A stretch of 17,999 bases of DNA from Bacteroidales bacterium UBA1722 (lineage in GTDB: Bacteria > Bacteroidota > Bacteroidia > Bacteroidales > UBA932). The position numbers and the translations under genes were made by a program. Position 1 is the stretch's first letter, and every line of letters begins with the position of its first letter. The notes below the pieces were generated by a model, which worked only from the letters and a program-made list of their open reading frames with translations, searched no databases and had not been told where the DNA came from. This document shows positions 1 through 6,537 of this stretch, in pieces. The DNA is taken from contig DCIQ01000202.1 in the NCBI GenBank assembly GCA_002317435.1, positions 1-17,999 of the forward strand. Reading direction: 5' to 3'.

Positions 1-1
1 T

Positions 2-349
2 CTGAGCGTATGTGCCACCTCGAGTCACGATATGGACCCCCTCCGGATGCAGTGTCCCGACGATCCCGCCCCGGCGGAATGCAGGGATATCCTCCGGCAA
101 TATCTGGACACGGCTTCGATGCTGGCCATCTTCCCTCTTCAGGACTGGCTGTCTCTGGACGAGCACCTCAGACGTGCAGACCGCAGCACTGAGAGAATCA
201 ACCAGCCCGCCGACCCGAACCACCACTGGCGCTTCCGTCTCCATATCCCGCTCGAGAGACTCAACGATCCCGTCGGACAGAACCTCCTGAACGAAATGAA
301 AGTCCTCGTCAGCCTGACGGGAAGACGCGTCTGCGAGTTATTGACTTGA
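2..349 (+). CDS. malQ: 4-alpha-glucanotransferase (GH77, MalQ), C-terminal fragment cut by the window start
   Basis: The reading frame is open from base 2 to a TGA at 347-349 and gives about 115 C-terminal residues; the rest lies to the left of the window. MalQ (amylomaltase) transfers alpha-1,4-glucan segments between malto-oligosaccharides in the cytoplasm. Near the start the frame reads VCATSSHDMDPLR, matching the GH77 THD motif that carries one of the catalytic carboxylates. It is followed by IFPLQDWLSL and, near the end, NHHWRFRLHIPLERL, the usual family C-terminal blocks (a Phe-Pro-Leu-Gln-Asp segment, then an Asn-x-x-Trp-Arg segment). The open frame extends upstream of any ATG, so a start at the first ATG (base 32) would be artificial. 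The gene converges with the ATPase gene at 543-1892. The assignment rests on motif recall without an alignment, but the motif order is convincing. Confidence 0.9.
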   Translation: MSVCATSSHDMDPLRMQCPDDPAPAECRDILRQYLDTASMLAIFPLQDWLSLDEHLRRADRSTERINQPADPNHHWRFRLHIPLERLNDPVGQNLLNEMKVLVSLTGRRVCELLT

Positions 350-367
350 CTACCCCTTGTTGTAAAC

Positions 368-390
368 GGTAATTTTGTTGCCGCAGATTT
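368..390. repeat. Outlying degenerate copy of the repeat found upstream of the ATPase gene
   Basis: This stretch reads GGTAATTTT (368-376), then CGCAGATTT (382-390). The same two 9-base words occur in the same order and on the same strand at 2007-2015 and 2026-2034, separated there by 10 bases instead of 5. The two sites bracket the ATPase gene as imperfect direct repeats about 1.64 kb apart. Both words are AT-rich and short, so chance similarity is possible. No coding role is evident. Confidence 0.35.
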
Positions 391-454
391 CGGAAAATAA
401 GAATCGCCACCTGAGGCGGAATCCGTGGTCCGCAGAGCAATTGGAAAAGAGAAA

Positions 455-501
455 ATGGTTGTCTATTTTAGAAATGCTTAAGGTCCAAAACAGACAACCA
501 T
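455..501 (-). terminator. 15-bp inverted repeat; candidate terminator in the malQ/ATPase convergent gap
   Basis: ATGGTTGTCT at 455-464 is perfectly inverted at 492-501 (AGACAACCAT). The arms extend through TTTT (466-469) and AAAA (487-490), with a single mismatch between them, so each arm is 15 bases with a 17-base loop. On the minus strand the hairpin lies about 41 bases after the ATPase stop and is followed by a T-rich tract (complement of 441-454). That fits termination of the ATPase transcript. The stem is not GC-rich, so it could instead be an operator-like palindrome or a small repeat remnant. Confidence 0.5.
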
Positions 502-542
502 GCACAACAACAATTTACTTGTCAAACTTTATCCGCGGCCTA

Positions 543-1892
543 TTACAGCAAACCGACCATGTAGACCGGAATCATCAGTGTCTGTCCATCTTTACGCAAA
601 TCCTTTGTGTAGATGAGATATCGGTTAGCCACACGCTCGGAGAACTTTTCGCAGAAATTGTCCAGCGACGCATGGGTCTTGTATCCTTCGGATTTGACCT
701 CGATCGGCCATAATTTCGCTCCACGTGACAAGAGAAAATCGACTTCGTAAAGGTGCTTGTCGTCGGTCGGGAAGGTGTAATAGAACAGCTTGTTTCCTGA
801 TGCCGCCAGCATCTGCGCGACGACGTTCTCATACACATACCCGAGGTTGACATTCAAGGTGTCGTCCAGGAGTTTCTTGTATATGGTATTCTCCGTGAAG
901 TTTTTATCCCAGAACGCGAGGGTTACGAACAAACCTGTATCACAGACATACATCTTGTACGACGACCTGTCTGTGGTGAGTTCGAAGCCGACTTTCGGGT
1001 CGTTGGCATGATAGGCGACGTTCACGGTCTTGCTATCCTCCATCATGTCCACGACAACCCGAGCACCGTCGCTTTTCAGATTCTCCACGACGGTTGTGAC
1101 TTGAAACCTGGATGCATTGTTGTACAGTTGCCCCGGTATAGCCTTGAACAGAGCTTTTGCCTTGTCCGTCTTGTCCAGCTTGTGGAAGTCCTGCTCGTAC
1201 AGTCTGAGTATGCCCCTTTTTACACGGTCGACTTTGGCAAGGTCGCGAGTCTCGATGTATTTCAAGACAGCCTGAGGCATGCCTCCAACGAGCATGTAGA
1301 GCCGGAAATCGCGCATCATCTTGCGGTTTACGGCATCTCCGAGCGGCTTTTTGCTGAGCAGCATTTCACGGAGCATCGGTATCGTATCGGCATCTCCCAG
1401 GGCCCAGCGGAATTCCTCGTAGTCCATCGGGTACATGTTCAGGGGCTCTTCTTCACTCGGAATCACGATGCCCTCGACATTCTTGTGGATACTTATCAGC
1501 GAACCGGTCTCGATATAGTCATAGCGGCCGTCTTCTACAAGGTACTTTATGGCCTGTCTGGCGACAGGGTGCTTCTGGACTTCATCGAAGATGATCACAG
1601 ACCTGCGCTCCTTGAGGGACACGCCCTTGAGGAGCATGAGCCTTGTGAAAAAGTAATCAAGATCGGAGATATCATCAAAGAGGGATTTCTCTTCTTTGGA
1701 GGCCTTAGCAAAGTCAATCAGGATAAAGTTGTCGTACTCGTTTTTTGCGAAGGTCTTAACGATGGTGGATTTGCCGACACGTCTCGGCCCCTCAATAAGC
1801 AGGGCCGACTCTCCGTTCGATTCGTTTTTCCACTCCAGCATGGCGGAGTATATTTTGCGTTTGAAGACCGTTGTTTCCATGGCGATTTTCAT
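543..1892 (-). CDS. AAA+ ATPase with C-terminal DUF4143 (PD-(D/E)XK-like) domain
   Basis: This 449-residue cytoplasmic protein has the AAA_14-DUF4143 architecture, common and often multicopy in Bacteroidales and of unproven function. Visible motifs are the Walker A loop GPRRVGKST (35-43), a Walker B strand VIIFDE (99-104), a sensor-like IETGS (127-131), and the family segment LVGGMPQAVL (201-210). The C-terminal part holds GYVYENVVAQML (351-362), then EVDF (383-386) and EVK (398-400). These match the D-x(n)-E-x-K pattern of the nuclease-like fold seen in DUF4143 proteins. ATG at 1890-1892 is used; a second in-frame ATG four codons later is an alternative. The gene stands alone, convergent with malQ and divergent from the tRNA-Leu gene, with related repeats on both sides. 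The domain call is firm; substrate and role are unknown. Confidence 0.93.
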   Translation of the reverse strand: MKIAMETTVFKRKIYSAMLEWKNESNGESALLIEGPRRVGKSTIVKTFAKNEYDNFILIDFAKASKEEKSLFDDISDLDYFFTRLMLLKGVSLKERRSVIIFDEVQKHPVARQAIKYLVEDGRYDYIETGSLISIHKNVEGIVIPSEEEPLNMYPMDYEEFRWALGDADTIPMLREMLLSKKPLGDAVNRKMMRDFRLYMLVGGMPQAVLKYIETRDLAKVDRVKRGILRLYEQDFHKLDKTDKAKALFKAIPGQLYNNASRFQVTTVVENLKSDGARVVVDMMEDSKTVNVAYHANDPKVGFELTTDRSSYKMYVCDTGLFVTLAFWDKNFTENTIYKKLLDDTLNVNLGYVYENVVAQMLAASGNKLFYYTFPTDDKHLYEVDFLLSRGAKLWPIEVKSEGYKTHASLDNFCEKFSERVANRYLIYTKDLRKDGQTLMIPVYMVGLL

Positions 1893-1921
1893 CTATTTCT
1901 GCAAATCTATCAAAAAACTTG

Positions 1922-1951
1922 ATTATACACCATTCTATTGGATGTTTTCAA
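1922..1951 (-). promoter_or_regulatory. Candidate promoter for the ATPase gene
   Basis: Read on the minus strand, TTGAAA (1951-1946) and TATAAT (1927-1922) are separated by 18 bases and lie 30-59 bases upstream of the ATPase ATG. This resembles a classical sigma-70 promoter more than the usual Bacteroidetes form. A TAGATTTG box (TAnnTTTG type) also lies only about 10 bases before the ATG, without a clear TTG partner. Which of the two is used cannot be decided from sequence. Confidence 0.4.
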
Positions 1952-1957
1952 TGCAAT

Positions 1958-2036
1958 GCGCAATTTTCTAATTACCAAAATTACCGCTCAGCGCAAATTT
2001 CAAATTGGTAATTTTACCGCCGTGCGCAGATTTTAA
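1958..2036. repeat. 33-base periodic degenerate repeat array upstream of the ATPase gene
   Basis: The core GCGCA begins at 1958, 1991 and 2024, exactly 33 bases apart. Units 1 (1958-1990) and 2 (1991-2023) match at 23 of 33 positions, sharing GCGCAA, TTTC, AATT and TTACCGC. Unit 3 keeps only its first part (GCGCAGATTTTAA). Inside unit 2 and its edge, GGTAATTTTACC (2007-2018) is a small palindrome. The array lies between the ATPase start and the tRNA-Leu promoter. A 33-base period is about three helical turns, so equal sites would face the same side of DNA, which would suit a bound repressor; that is inference. It is too short and degenerate for a CRISPR array. Confidence 0.55.
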
Positions 2037-2095
2037 CCTTATTCCTTGTACCAGATGCAAAAAGTAGACTCAATACTGTTGAAAACGATTTCTAT

Positions 2096-2126
2096 TTTGC
2101 CATTTTCCAAAAACCGCCTATCTTTG
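2096..2126 (+). promoter_or_regulatory. Bacteroidetes-type promoter of the tRNA-Leu gene
   Basis: TTTG at 2096-2099 (-33 element) and TATCTTTG at 2119-2126 (-7 element TAnnTTTG) are separated by 19 bases, the spacing expected for the primary sigma factor of Bacteroidetes. The predicted transcript start lies only a few bases before the mature tRNA 5' end at 2136, leaving a very short leader. This is the best-formed promoter in the window. Confidence 0.75.
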
Positions 2127-2135
2127 CGCAGTCAA

Positions 2136-2221
2136 GCTCAGGTGGTGGAATAGGTAGACACGCGGGACTTAAAATCCCGTGGGCAGCGATGCCCGTACGG
2201 GTTCGATTCCCGTCCCGAGCA
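2136..2221 (+). tRNA. tRNA-Leu with anticodon UAA
   Basis: All arms fold. The acceptor is 2136-2142 with 2214-2220 and discriminator A2221. The D arm has a GTG/CAC stem. The anticodon stem is CGGGA/TCCCG (2163-2167, 2175-2179) around loop CTTAAAA, with anticodon TAA at 2170-2172. The long class II variable arm is GGGC/GCCC (2181-2194), and the T arm is ACGGG-TTCGATT-CCCGT (2197-2213). The long variable arm and anticodon give leucine, reading UUA. CCA is not encoded (A2221 is followed by CGA). The acceptor pair 5:68 is an A-C mismatch where the other six pairs are standard. The A36-A37-A38 run is the recognition signature of MiaA, whose gene lies at 10673-11569. Confidence 0.97.
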
Positions 2222-2234
2222 CGACACATATCAA

Positions 2235-2268
2235 AGCCTGAGTATCACATAGATGCTCAGGCTCTTTT
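2235..2268 (+). terminator. Hairpin terminator after tRNA-Leu
   Basis: AGCCTGAG (2235-2242) pairs perfectly with CTCAGGCT (2256-2263) across a 13-base loop and is followed by CTTTT (2264-2268). It starts 13 bases after the tRNA. It also sits just beyond the stop of the minus-strand pldA gene at 2280, so it may end both transcripts, although the T-run is better on the plus strand. Confidence 0.75.
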
Positions 2269-2279
2269 GGTCAAAAAAT

Positions 2280-3155
2280 TCACCGATGATGATAACTGTA
2301 CGAAACCCCCAGTCGTACGCTGAACGGCGGACGGAGGTCTTTCACGCAGGAGCACATGGTCTCGTCATAACCGTAGTGGAACTGGAGGAGCATATAGGGA
2401 AAGTTCACTTTGAAATGCCACTCGTATTCCACAAGGACATTGGCCACCGATTGGTTCCAGATGGGGGTGACTTCGGTATGAAATCCGAAATGAGCGGCCT
2501 GATATCTGTACCCTGCGGTAAAATATCCCAGATAGTACAGGAACAGGTCCTGTGTGAACATTTTCTCATGTCTCGGCCACTGCCCCACTCCGCATCCGAA
2601 ACCTGCTCTGGCTTCCAACTCTACCGAATGCCTCCCTGCTGTCCTGTTCCAGTTGAATATGAAATAGTTCATCCCGCGGGAGTAATCATCATCCGTCTCT
2701 TCGGTCGCCACGGGATTACCGAAATACGGACGGCCGTTGGAACGGTGCTCCAGTCCGACGAACATCCTGTCTCCGCATTTCATATCGTGAAAGAAGAAAA
2801 TGCCGGGCTGATACGTATTGTCCCGGAAAGGACCGGATTTACCCAAGAAATTCCAGACTGATGTCTGATTATAGACAAACGAAAGCCCCCAAGTGTCCGA
2901 AAGCCTTATCGGCCTGGTCATCAGGCTGATTTTGAATTTAAGGTCGGCGGTATTCTCATTCACCGGATAATTCAGCGGTATCCCTCCGAGAAAATAGTTC
3001 TCCTTATAAGTAGTGATGAACGGAACCGTCACTCCCGACGTATCCCGCCCCGCCCCCGCAGCAGTCACGCAAATCAGCAGAGGCATCAGTAAAATCAGAA
3101 ATTTTTTCAGCGCAGCGGGACAGACGGTTCCGCGAATATCATTCCGTGGATTCAT
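2280..3155 (-). CDS. pldA: Outer-membrane phospholipase A (PldA/OMPLA family)
   Basis: This 291-residue exported protein is predicted to hydrolyse acyl chains of phospholipids that reach the outer leaflet of the outer membrane. The N-terminal segment LKKFLILLMPLLICVTAAGAG (about 16-36) is a signal peptide with an unusually long n-region. Family blocks appear in order: a YNQTSVWNF strand (95-103), the GPFRDNTYQPGIF segment (108-120), GLEHRSNGR (134-142) and SRGMN (159-163). By comparison with E. coli OMPLA (His142, Ser144, Asn156), the catalytic residues should be His137, Ser139 and Asn163. The C-terminus ends in beta-barrel-like strands. The ATG start overlaps the end of the upstream lipoprotein gene by 17 bases, so it is the last gene of a four-gene operon. 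The motif match is strong despite overall divergence. Confidence 0.88.
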   Translation of the reverse strand: MNPRNDIRGTVCPAALKKFLILLMPLLICVTAAGAGRDTSGVTVPFITTYKENYFLGGIPLNYPVNENTADLKFKISLMTRPIRLSDTWGLSFVYNQTSVWNFLGKSGPFRDNTYQPGIFFFHDMKCGDRMFVGLEHRSNGRPYFGNPVATEETDDDYSRGMNYFIFNWNRTAGRHSVELEARAGFGCGVGQWPRHEKMFTQDLFLYYLGYFTAGYRYQAAHFGFHTEVTPIWNQSVANVLVEYEWHFKVNFPYMLLQFHYGYDETMCSCVKDLRPPFSVRLGVSYSYHHR

Positions 3156-3981
3156 GATATTCGTGGAACTCAGTGAAAGGATATGTGAAAGTCATCCCGT
3201 AGACATCAGTGGTGAGATTACCGTCCACCCCTGCCACTATGATGATATATTCCTCCCCCTCGGTAACATACCAGCAGCTTTCGGATGTAAATCCGGAACA
3301 ATAAAGATACTGGAGGAAATGATACTTCTCGTAAAGGGCCAGATTCTCCAGAAGCGCTTTTGAACCGGAGCCGCCGTAATATCCGTCAAAGGACTTCTTG
3401 TTCAACAGACCGTAAACGAACGTCCGGGAATCATCCGACGGGATAATGGTAGCGTAGGCACCCTCTTTCTTATCCGTGAACTTTATTTCGAACGTCTGGT
3501 CGGTCCTGCTGAATTTCTTCGTGGTCACATATTCATAGTAGAACTCCCCTATCGGTTCCTTGGTCTTGGGATTCACGCAGAAGGCGAAAACCAGATACTT
3601 GGTTTCGGGCTTGAGTTCCAGAATCTTCATATCCTGATTACCATAGTAAAGGTAATGCGATTCGAAAGTGGCGATATGTTCTTCGTCTTCGACCAGGAGG
3701 TCATACCGCCAGGTCACGTAATCCACATATATGGAATCCATACACAACTGCATGAAACGGCTGTTGTCCTTCTGAACGTCATAGACAGAAACAGGTATGG
3801 CTCCTATGTAATAATAGTGACGGTCATCATCAAGTTTCACATCCACTTCGACATATGATGACCAGATGTTTTCAGGCTTGATTTCCAGATGCATCCCGGT
3901 CCCCTTCACTCCGTACTCGGGGGAGATACGGCATGAAACAGCCATCATCAGGGCCAGACAGATATATAGTGCTTTTTTCAT
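3139..3981 (-). CDS. Lipoprotein of unknown function with two beta-sandwich-like halves
   Basis: This 280-residue protein starts with ATG and a lipoprotein signal MKKALYICLALMMAVSC, so Cys17 should be lipidated. I do not recognise a named family. The segment ELKPETKYLVFAFCVNPKTK (about 122-141) followed by a YEYVTTKKF strand resembles the fibronectin-III-like or Ig-like repeats common in Bacteroidales surface lipoproteins. A second half (about 163-275) repeats the pattern, with TFEIKF near its start and EGEEYIIIVAGVDGNLTTDV near its end. Two similar domains are therefore likely. It sits 9 bases after the lipase-like lipoprotein gene and overlaps pldA by 17 bases, so translation is probably coupled. 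The last residues are acidic and His-rich (FHEYHESTE). A scaffold or binding role at the cell surface is inference. Confidence 0.75.
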   Translation of the reverse strand: MKKALYICLALMMAVSCRISPEYGVKGTGMHLEIKPENIWSSYVEVDVKLDDDRHYYYIGAIPVSVYDVQKDNSRFMQLCMDSIYVDYVTWRYDLLVEDEEHIATFESHYLYYGNQDMKILELKPETKYLVFAFCVNPKTKEPIGEFYYEYVTTKKFSRTDQTFEIKFTDKKEGAYATIIPSDDSRTFVYGLLNKKSFDGYYGGSGSKALLENLALYEKYHFLQYLYCSGFTSESCWYVTEGEEYIIIVAGVDGNLTTDVYGMTFTYPFTEFHEYHESTE

Positions 3982-3990
3982 AGTACCCGA

Positions 3991-5223
3991 TTATTTCAAA
4001 ATCTCGTGAACAGCGAAAATGAAACGGAGACATCCGGTAACGTGATTGCCGTAGTGCCCGACGTTATACTCTATATTGGATATTTCGAATGCCTGTGCGG
4101 CTTTCTCTGTATTTATGTAAGGTACGGTATCATCATCTATCGAATGAAACATATACACCGGTGCGCCGGGATACCATCCGCTGAGAACGGAATTATGCAT
4201 CATCGCTATATAGAAATCGGTGGTTCTGGGATCTCTTTTCTGCCTGGCGGACTCCGTCATCAGGTCACTCAGACGCTTGGTGCCCATCAGAACGCCGAGC
4301 TGTTTGGTGGTGTATTTCTTCGAAAGAATCCATTCATCATAATTATCCAGCAGTTTCTGCTTGAAAAATACAGAATAATCCAGATGCAGATTTTCTCCTT
4401 CATTCATGCCCATCACTATCATGGGGACCGCACATGGGATGGAAGTCTTGTCCTGCTCTATACAAGTGTCATAGGTCAGGGCTATGTCATAAGGGCCCGC
4501 CCCGGCATAATTACGTTTGATCTTATATTTCCCCATATAATCCCAATCCGTCTCCAGAAGCCTCTGCACCGCCATGGTAGTCGCACCACCCTGAGAATAG
4601 CCCATAAGTATCAGAGCATCATCTTCCGGCTCGCACCCTATCTTCTTCAGATACGGCACCACGGCATCCACCATATCCACCACATTCCGCGCCGTCAACT
4701 CGGCGCACAGGTAGGGATGCAGCATATCGGACGTCACCCCGTAACCTATATAGTCCGGAAATATCATTGCATATCCGTCAAGTGCGAGAAGTCCTTCCAG
4801 CTGGAAGGATTTCGAGGGACACTCGTAATCCGTGGTGATGGTGAAATGACTGACCACTATGATGTTCTTTATCTTACCCGACGTGGGAAGCATCACCCGA
4901 CCTGAAAGCTGAATCCTGTTCCCGTCCTTATCCACCGACGGATATGTCCCTATGAGAGATTTCACCCTGCCCGACGAATTAAGTGCGAGAATGCCTTTCG
5001 CCAGTGTGTTTACAGTGATGCTGCTCCCCTTGGTGTCCTCCTCCATGGCATTGGTGACCGGTGTGGGAGGGATGGATTCTCCCAAGTCGTCAAAGATACA
5101 GGCTGTGGGATGGAAAAGAGCGTCATCCTCGAAAATCACAAAACTCGTTTCATCTATACGACAACCGCAGAACAGACAGGCAGCCGCCAGCACCATCATA
5201 AATGGAAAATATCTTGATTTCAT
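3991..5223 (-). CDS. Lipoprotein alpha/beta-hydrolase, secretory-lipase type
   Basis: This 410-residue exported esterase/lipase has the lipobox LFCGC, so Cys21 should be the lipidated residue. The alpha/beta-hydrolase core runs from about 105 to 410. IIVVSHFTITT (121-131) holds the early core strand, and FPDYIGYGVT (155-164) is the typical block before the lid. GYSQGG (208-213) is the nucleophile elbow with Ser210. HSIDDDTVP (360-368) positions the acid, most likely Asp364, and GNHVTG (392-397) gives His394. This order and the DYIGYG segment fit the secretory-lipase/PHB-depolymerase-like branch better than a peptidase. It lies 5 bases after the beta-barrel gene and 9 before the next lipoprotein gene. 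The substrate is not determinable; the operon partner PldA suggests lipids, but acyl esters of polysaccharides are possible. Confidence 0.85.
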   Translation of the reverse strand: MKSRYFPFMMVLAAACLFCGCRIDETSFVIFEDDALFHPTACIFDDLGESIPPTPVTNAMEEDTKGSSITVNTLAKGILALNSSGRVKSLIGTYPSVDKDGNRIQLSGRVMLPTSGKIKNIIVVSHFTITTDYECPSKSFQLEGLLALDGYAMIFPDYIGYGVTSDMLHPYLCAELTARNVVDMVDAVVPYLKKIGCEPEDDALILMGYSQGGATTMAVQRLLETDWDYMGKYKIKRNYAGAGPYDIALTYDTCIEQDKTSIPCAVPMIVMGMNEGENLHLDYSVFFKQKLLDNYDEWILSKKYTTKQLGVLMGTKRLSDLMTESARQKRDPRTTDFYIAMMHNSVLSGWYPGAPVYMFHSIDDDTVPYINTEKAAQAFEISNIEYNVGHYGNHVTGCLRFIFAVHEILK

Positions 5224-5228
5224 ATTGC

Positions 5229-5891
5229 TCAGAATTTATATCCGAAGGATATGGACAATAATTTGGAACCGACCATGAATATCTCGGCGGAGTCTGCCAG
5301 CGCAGCCATAAGTCCCAGTTCGAAAGTGCCGAACCAGTGTCCGGAGCCTCCTCCCACACCGATAAGAGTGGGATCGATACAGATACCCGGAGCGGTATGT
5401 CTCCCTTTATAATCCTTCTCGGTACCCATATTGATGTCAACGCCGAGACGTACCGTAGAGAAGAGCCATACGTATTCGCGGCGGAAATACGTAAACTTCA
5501 CCGAAGGGAGCAGCGAGAGATTCACGCAGTTCTGCTTTTCACGGAAGAGAGGGATATCTGAACCAGGCTGATAATAAACATTCTTCCAGGTAAAAGATCC
5601 CACATCGATCATCCCGCCGACACTGAGCCATGGCTTATTTTCAAACGTGCAGTAATATTCCACGAAGAAATGGGGAAGATGATGATAGGACTGCTTCTCC
5701 ATATACGTCGTACTTTCCCTTGCGATGATACCGCTGTAATTCCAGTGCGGATCGGCCTTATAGAAAAGACATTCGGCCAGAGGATCCCCCATTCCGACAG
5801 AAACTTGATGTTTCCATCCCCGGGACTGGGCACCGGCATATAAAGAAGCCGCAATAAAAACGATAAAAACGACTGCAATCCTTTTAAGCAT
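5229..5891 (-). CDS. Outer-membrane beta-barrel protein of unknown function
   Basis: The product is about 220 residues. I take ATG at 5889-5891 as the start; the frame extends five codons further to a TTG, but starting at the ATG gives a compact signal peptide MLKRIAVVFIVFIAASLYAGAQ. The mature part alternates polar and aromatic residues as in transmembrane strands, has many Gly/Tyr/Trp residues, and ends in SISFGYKF with a terminal Phe, the classic barrel-assembly signal. Strands such as HHLPHFFVEYYCTF and YVWLFSTVRLGVDINMG fit an 8-10 strand barrel. No enzyme motif is seen. It is the first gene of the operon that continues with the lipase-like lipoprotein, the unknown lipoprotein and PldA. 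It could form a pore or scaffold for the others; that is inference from context. Confidence 0.75.
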   Translation of the reverse strand: MLKRIAVVFIVFIAASLYAGAQSRGWKHQVSVGMGDPLAECLFYKADPHWNYSGIIARESTTYMEKQSYHHLPHFFVEYYCTFENKPWLSVGGMIDVGSFTWKNVYYQPGSDIPLFREKQNCVNLSLLPSVKFTYFRREYVWLFSTVRLGVDINMGTEKDYKGRHTAPGICIDPTLIGVGGGSGHWFGTFELGLMAALADSAEIFMVGSKLLSISFGYKF

Positions 5892-5978
5892 ATGATAGTG
5901 TTTCAAAAAATATCAAGCCATCCCCAATTCTGTGATCACGTTCTTCCGATTACTTCACAAAGATGTCACAATTCGGGC

Positions 5979-6006
5979 AAATATAGTCACTTTTATCTTA
6001 TCTTTG
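5979..6006. promoter_or_regulatory. Back-to-back candidate promoters between the envelope operon and the gcvP transcript
   Basis: On the plus strand TATCTTTG lies at 5999-6006; on the minus strand TATATTTG occupies 5986-5979. Both match the Bacteroidetes -7 consensus TAnnTTTG and point away from each other, towards the membrane protein/gcvP genes and the envelope operon respectively. Neither has a clear TTG at the -33 position, so strength is uncertain. With the -7 boxes only 12 bases apart, the two polymerase sites would overlap and could exclude each other. Confidence 0.5.
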
Positions 6007-6025
6007 CCGTTACATTGCATATAAG

Positions 6026-6091
6026 ATGACAAACGGGCCCGGAGGGCTTGAAGGCAGGATGGAATGCCTACGACAACTATTTGAAATATAG
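6026..6091 (+). other. 21-codon leader ORF in the structured 5' leader of the gcvP transcript
   Basis: An ATG at 6026 opens 21 codons (starting MTNGPGGLEGRMEC) ending in TAG at 6089-6091, about 20 bases downstream of the TATCTTTG box and 35 before the membrane-protein ATG. The stretch also contains short inverted repeats: GCCC/GGGC around GGA near 6038-6048, and AGGCA/TGCCT at 6052-6056 and 6065-6069. It could be a leader peptide, a small regulatory RNA structure, or neither. No run of glycine or serine codons suggests classical attenuation, and no glycine-riboswitch consensus is seen. Confidence 0.25.
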
Positions 6092-6126
6092 AAATATATA
6101 CTTGCTAAACTTGAATAAAGAATACA

Positions 6127-6528
6127 ATGGCTTGCTTTTTGGTTCCGATGGCCGAGGCCGTCATAACAGACTTGATTATCAAAAAAATGGGTAAAGAGAC
6201 CTCCCGTTCGGCCAATGGCGCTGAAACCATTTTCGGCTATACTCCGGTCACTGCCTTCTCCGCCGGCTCCCACGAATTCAAGTGGCTTTCCCAACTTCTG
6301 TGGGGAGTGTCGCTGATCCTTATGCTTGAGCATCTGTGGACAGGGGAAGTGACACTCACCTTCCCTTTCCTGACAGCGCTGTCTTCCCATGCCGACACTA
6401 TGGTGATGATTGACGAGATCTCCACCACAGGTGTCATGACCAGTATCATGACCACCCTTGTCTGGTTCGTGGCAGTGCTCTTCTCCAGAAGAACTTCCAT
6501 CACATATTCATACCAACGCATTTTTTAA
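6127..6528 (+). CDS. Small conserved membrane protein of unknown function, adjacent to gcvP
   Basis: The gene encodes 133 residues from ATG 6127-6129 to TAA 6526-6528. The N-terminal MACFLVPMAEAVITDLIIKK looks like an amphipathic or first membrane helix. FKWLSQLLWGVSLILMLEHLWTG (51-73) and GVMTSIMTTLVWFVAVLFS (102-120) are the clearest membrane segments. The pattern MACFLVP...AEA, KWL...LLWG, EHLW.GE, FPFLTA resembles a family of short uncharacterised membrane proteins I recall from gut Clostridia and Bacteroidetes; this is memory, not a search. His69, Glu68 and Glu74 in and next to the helix are notable polar residues. The stop is 9 bases before the gcvP ATG, so co-transcription is very likely. 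No function is assigned; a link to glycine metabolism is inference from position only. Confidence 0.8.
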   Translation: MACFLVPMAEAVITDLIIKKMGKETSRSANGAETIFGYTPVTAFSAGSHEFKWLSQLLWGVSLILMLEHLWTGEVTLTFPFLTALSSHADTMVMIDEISTTGVMTSIMTTLVWFVAVLFSRRTSITYSYQRIF

Positions 6529-6537
6529 TTAACAGAC

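Noticed and set aside
375..713. A 112-codon plus-strand frame starting with TTG
   Set aside because: It starts in the AT-rich intergenic gap and continues antisense into the ATPase gene. No motif or start signal supports it.
1008..1922. A 304-codon plus-strand open frame antisense to the ATPase gene
   Set aside because: The ATPase frame has intact Walker and DUF4143 motifs. The antisense product has no motifs and runs through the repressor-like intergenic start region of the ATPase gene.
1958..2036. Possible CRISPR array (three units at 33-base period)
   Set aside because: The units are degenerate along their whole length with no separate constant repeat and unique spacer, and no cas genes are nearby.
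2136..2221. tRNA-Leu as an integration site for the neighbouring ATPase gene
   Set aside because: No second copy of the tRNA 3' end was seen in the window, and there is no integrase. The ATPase lies on the 5' side of the tRNA, not the usual 3' side.
6012..6126. Glycine riboswitch before the gcvP transcript
   Set aside because: The leader has small hairpins but none of the conserved glycine-aptamer sequence blocks.
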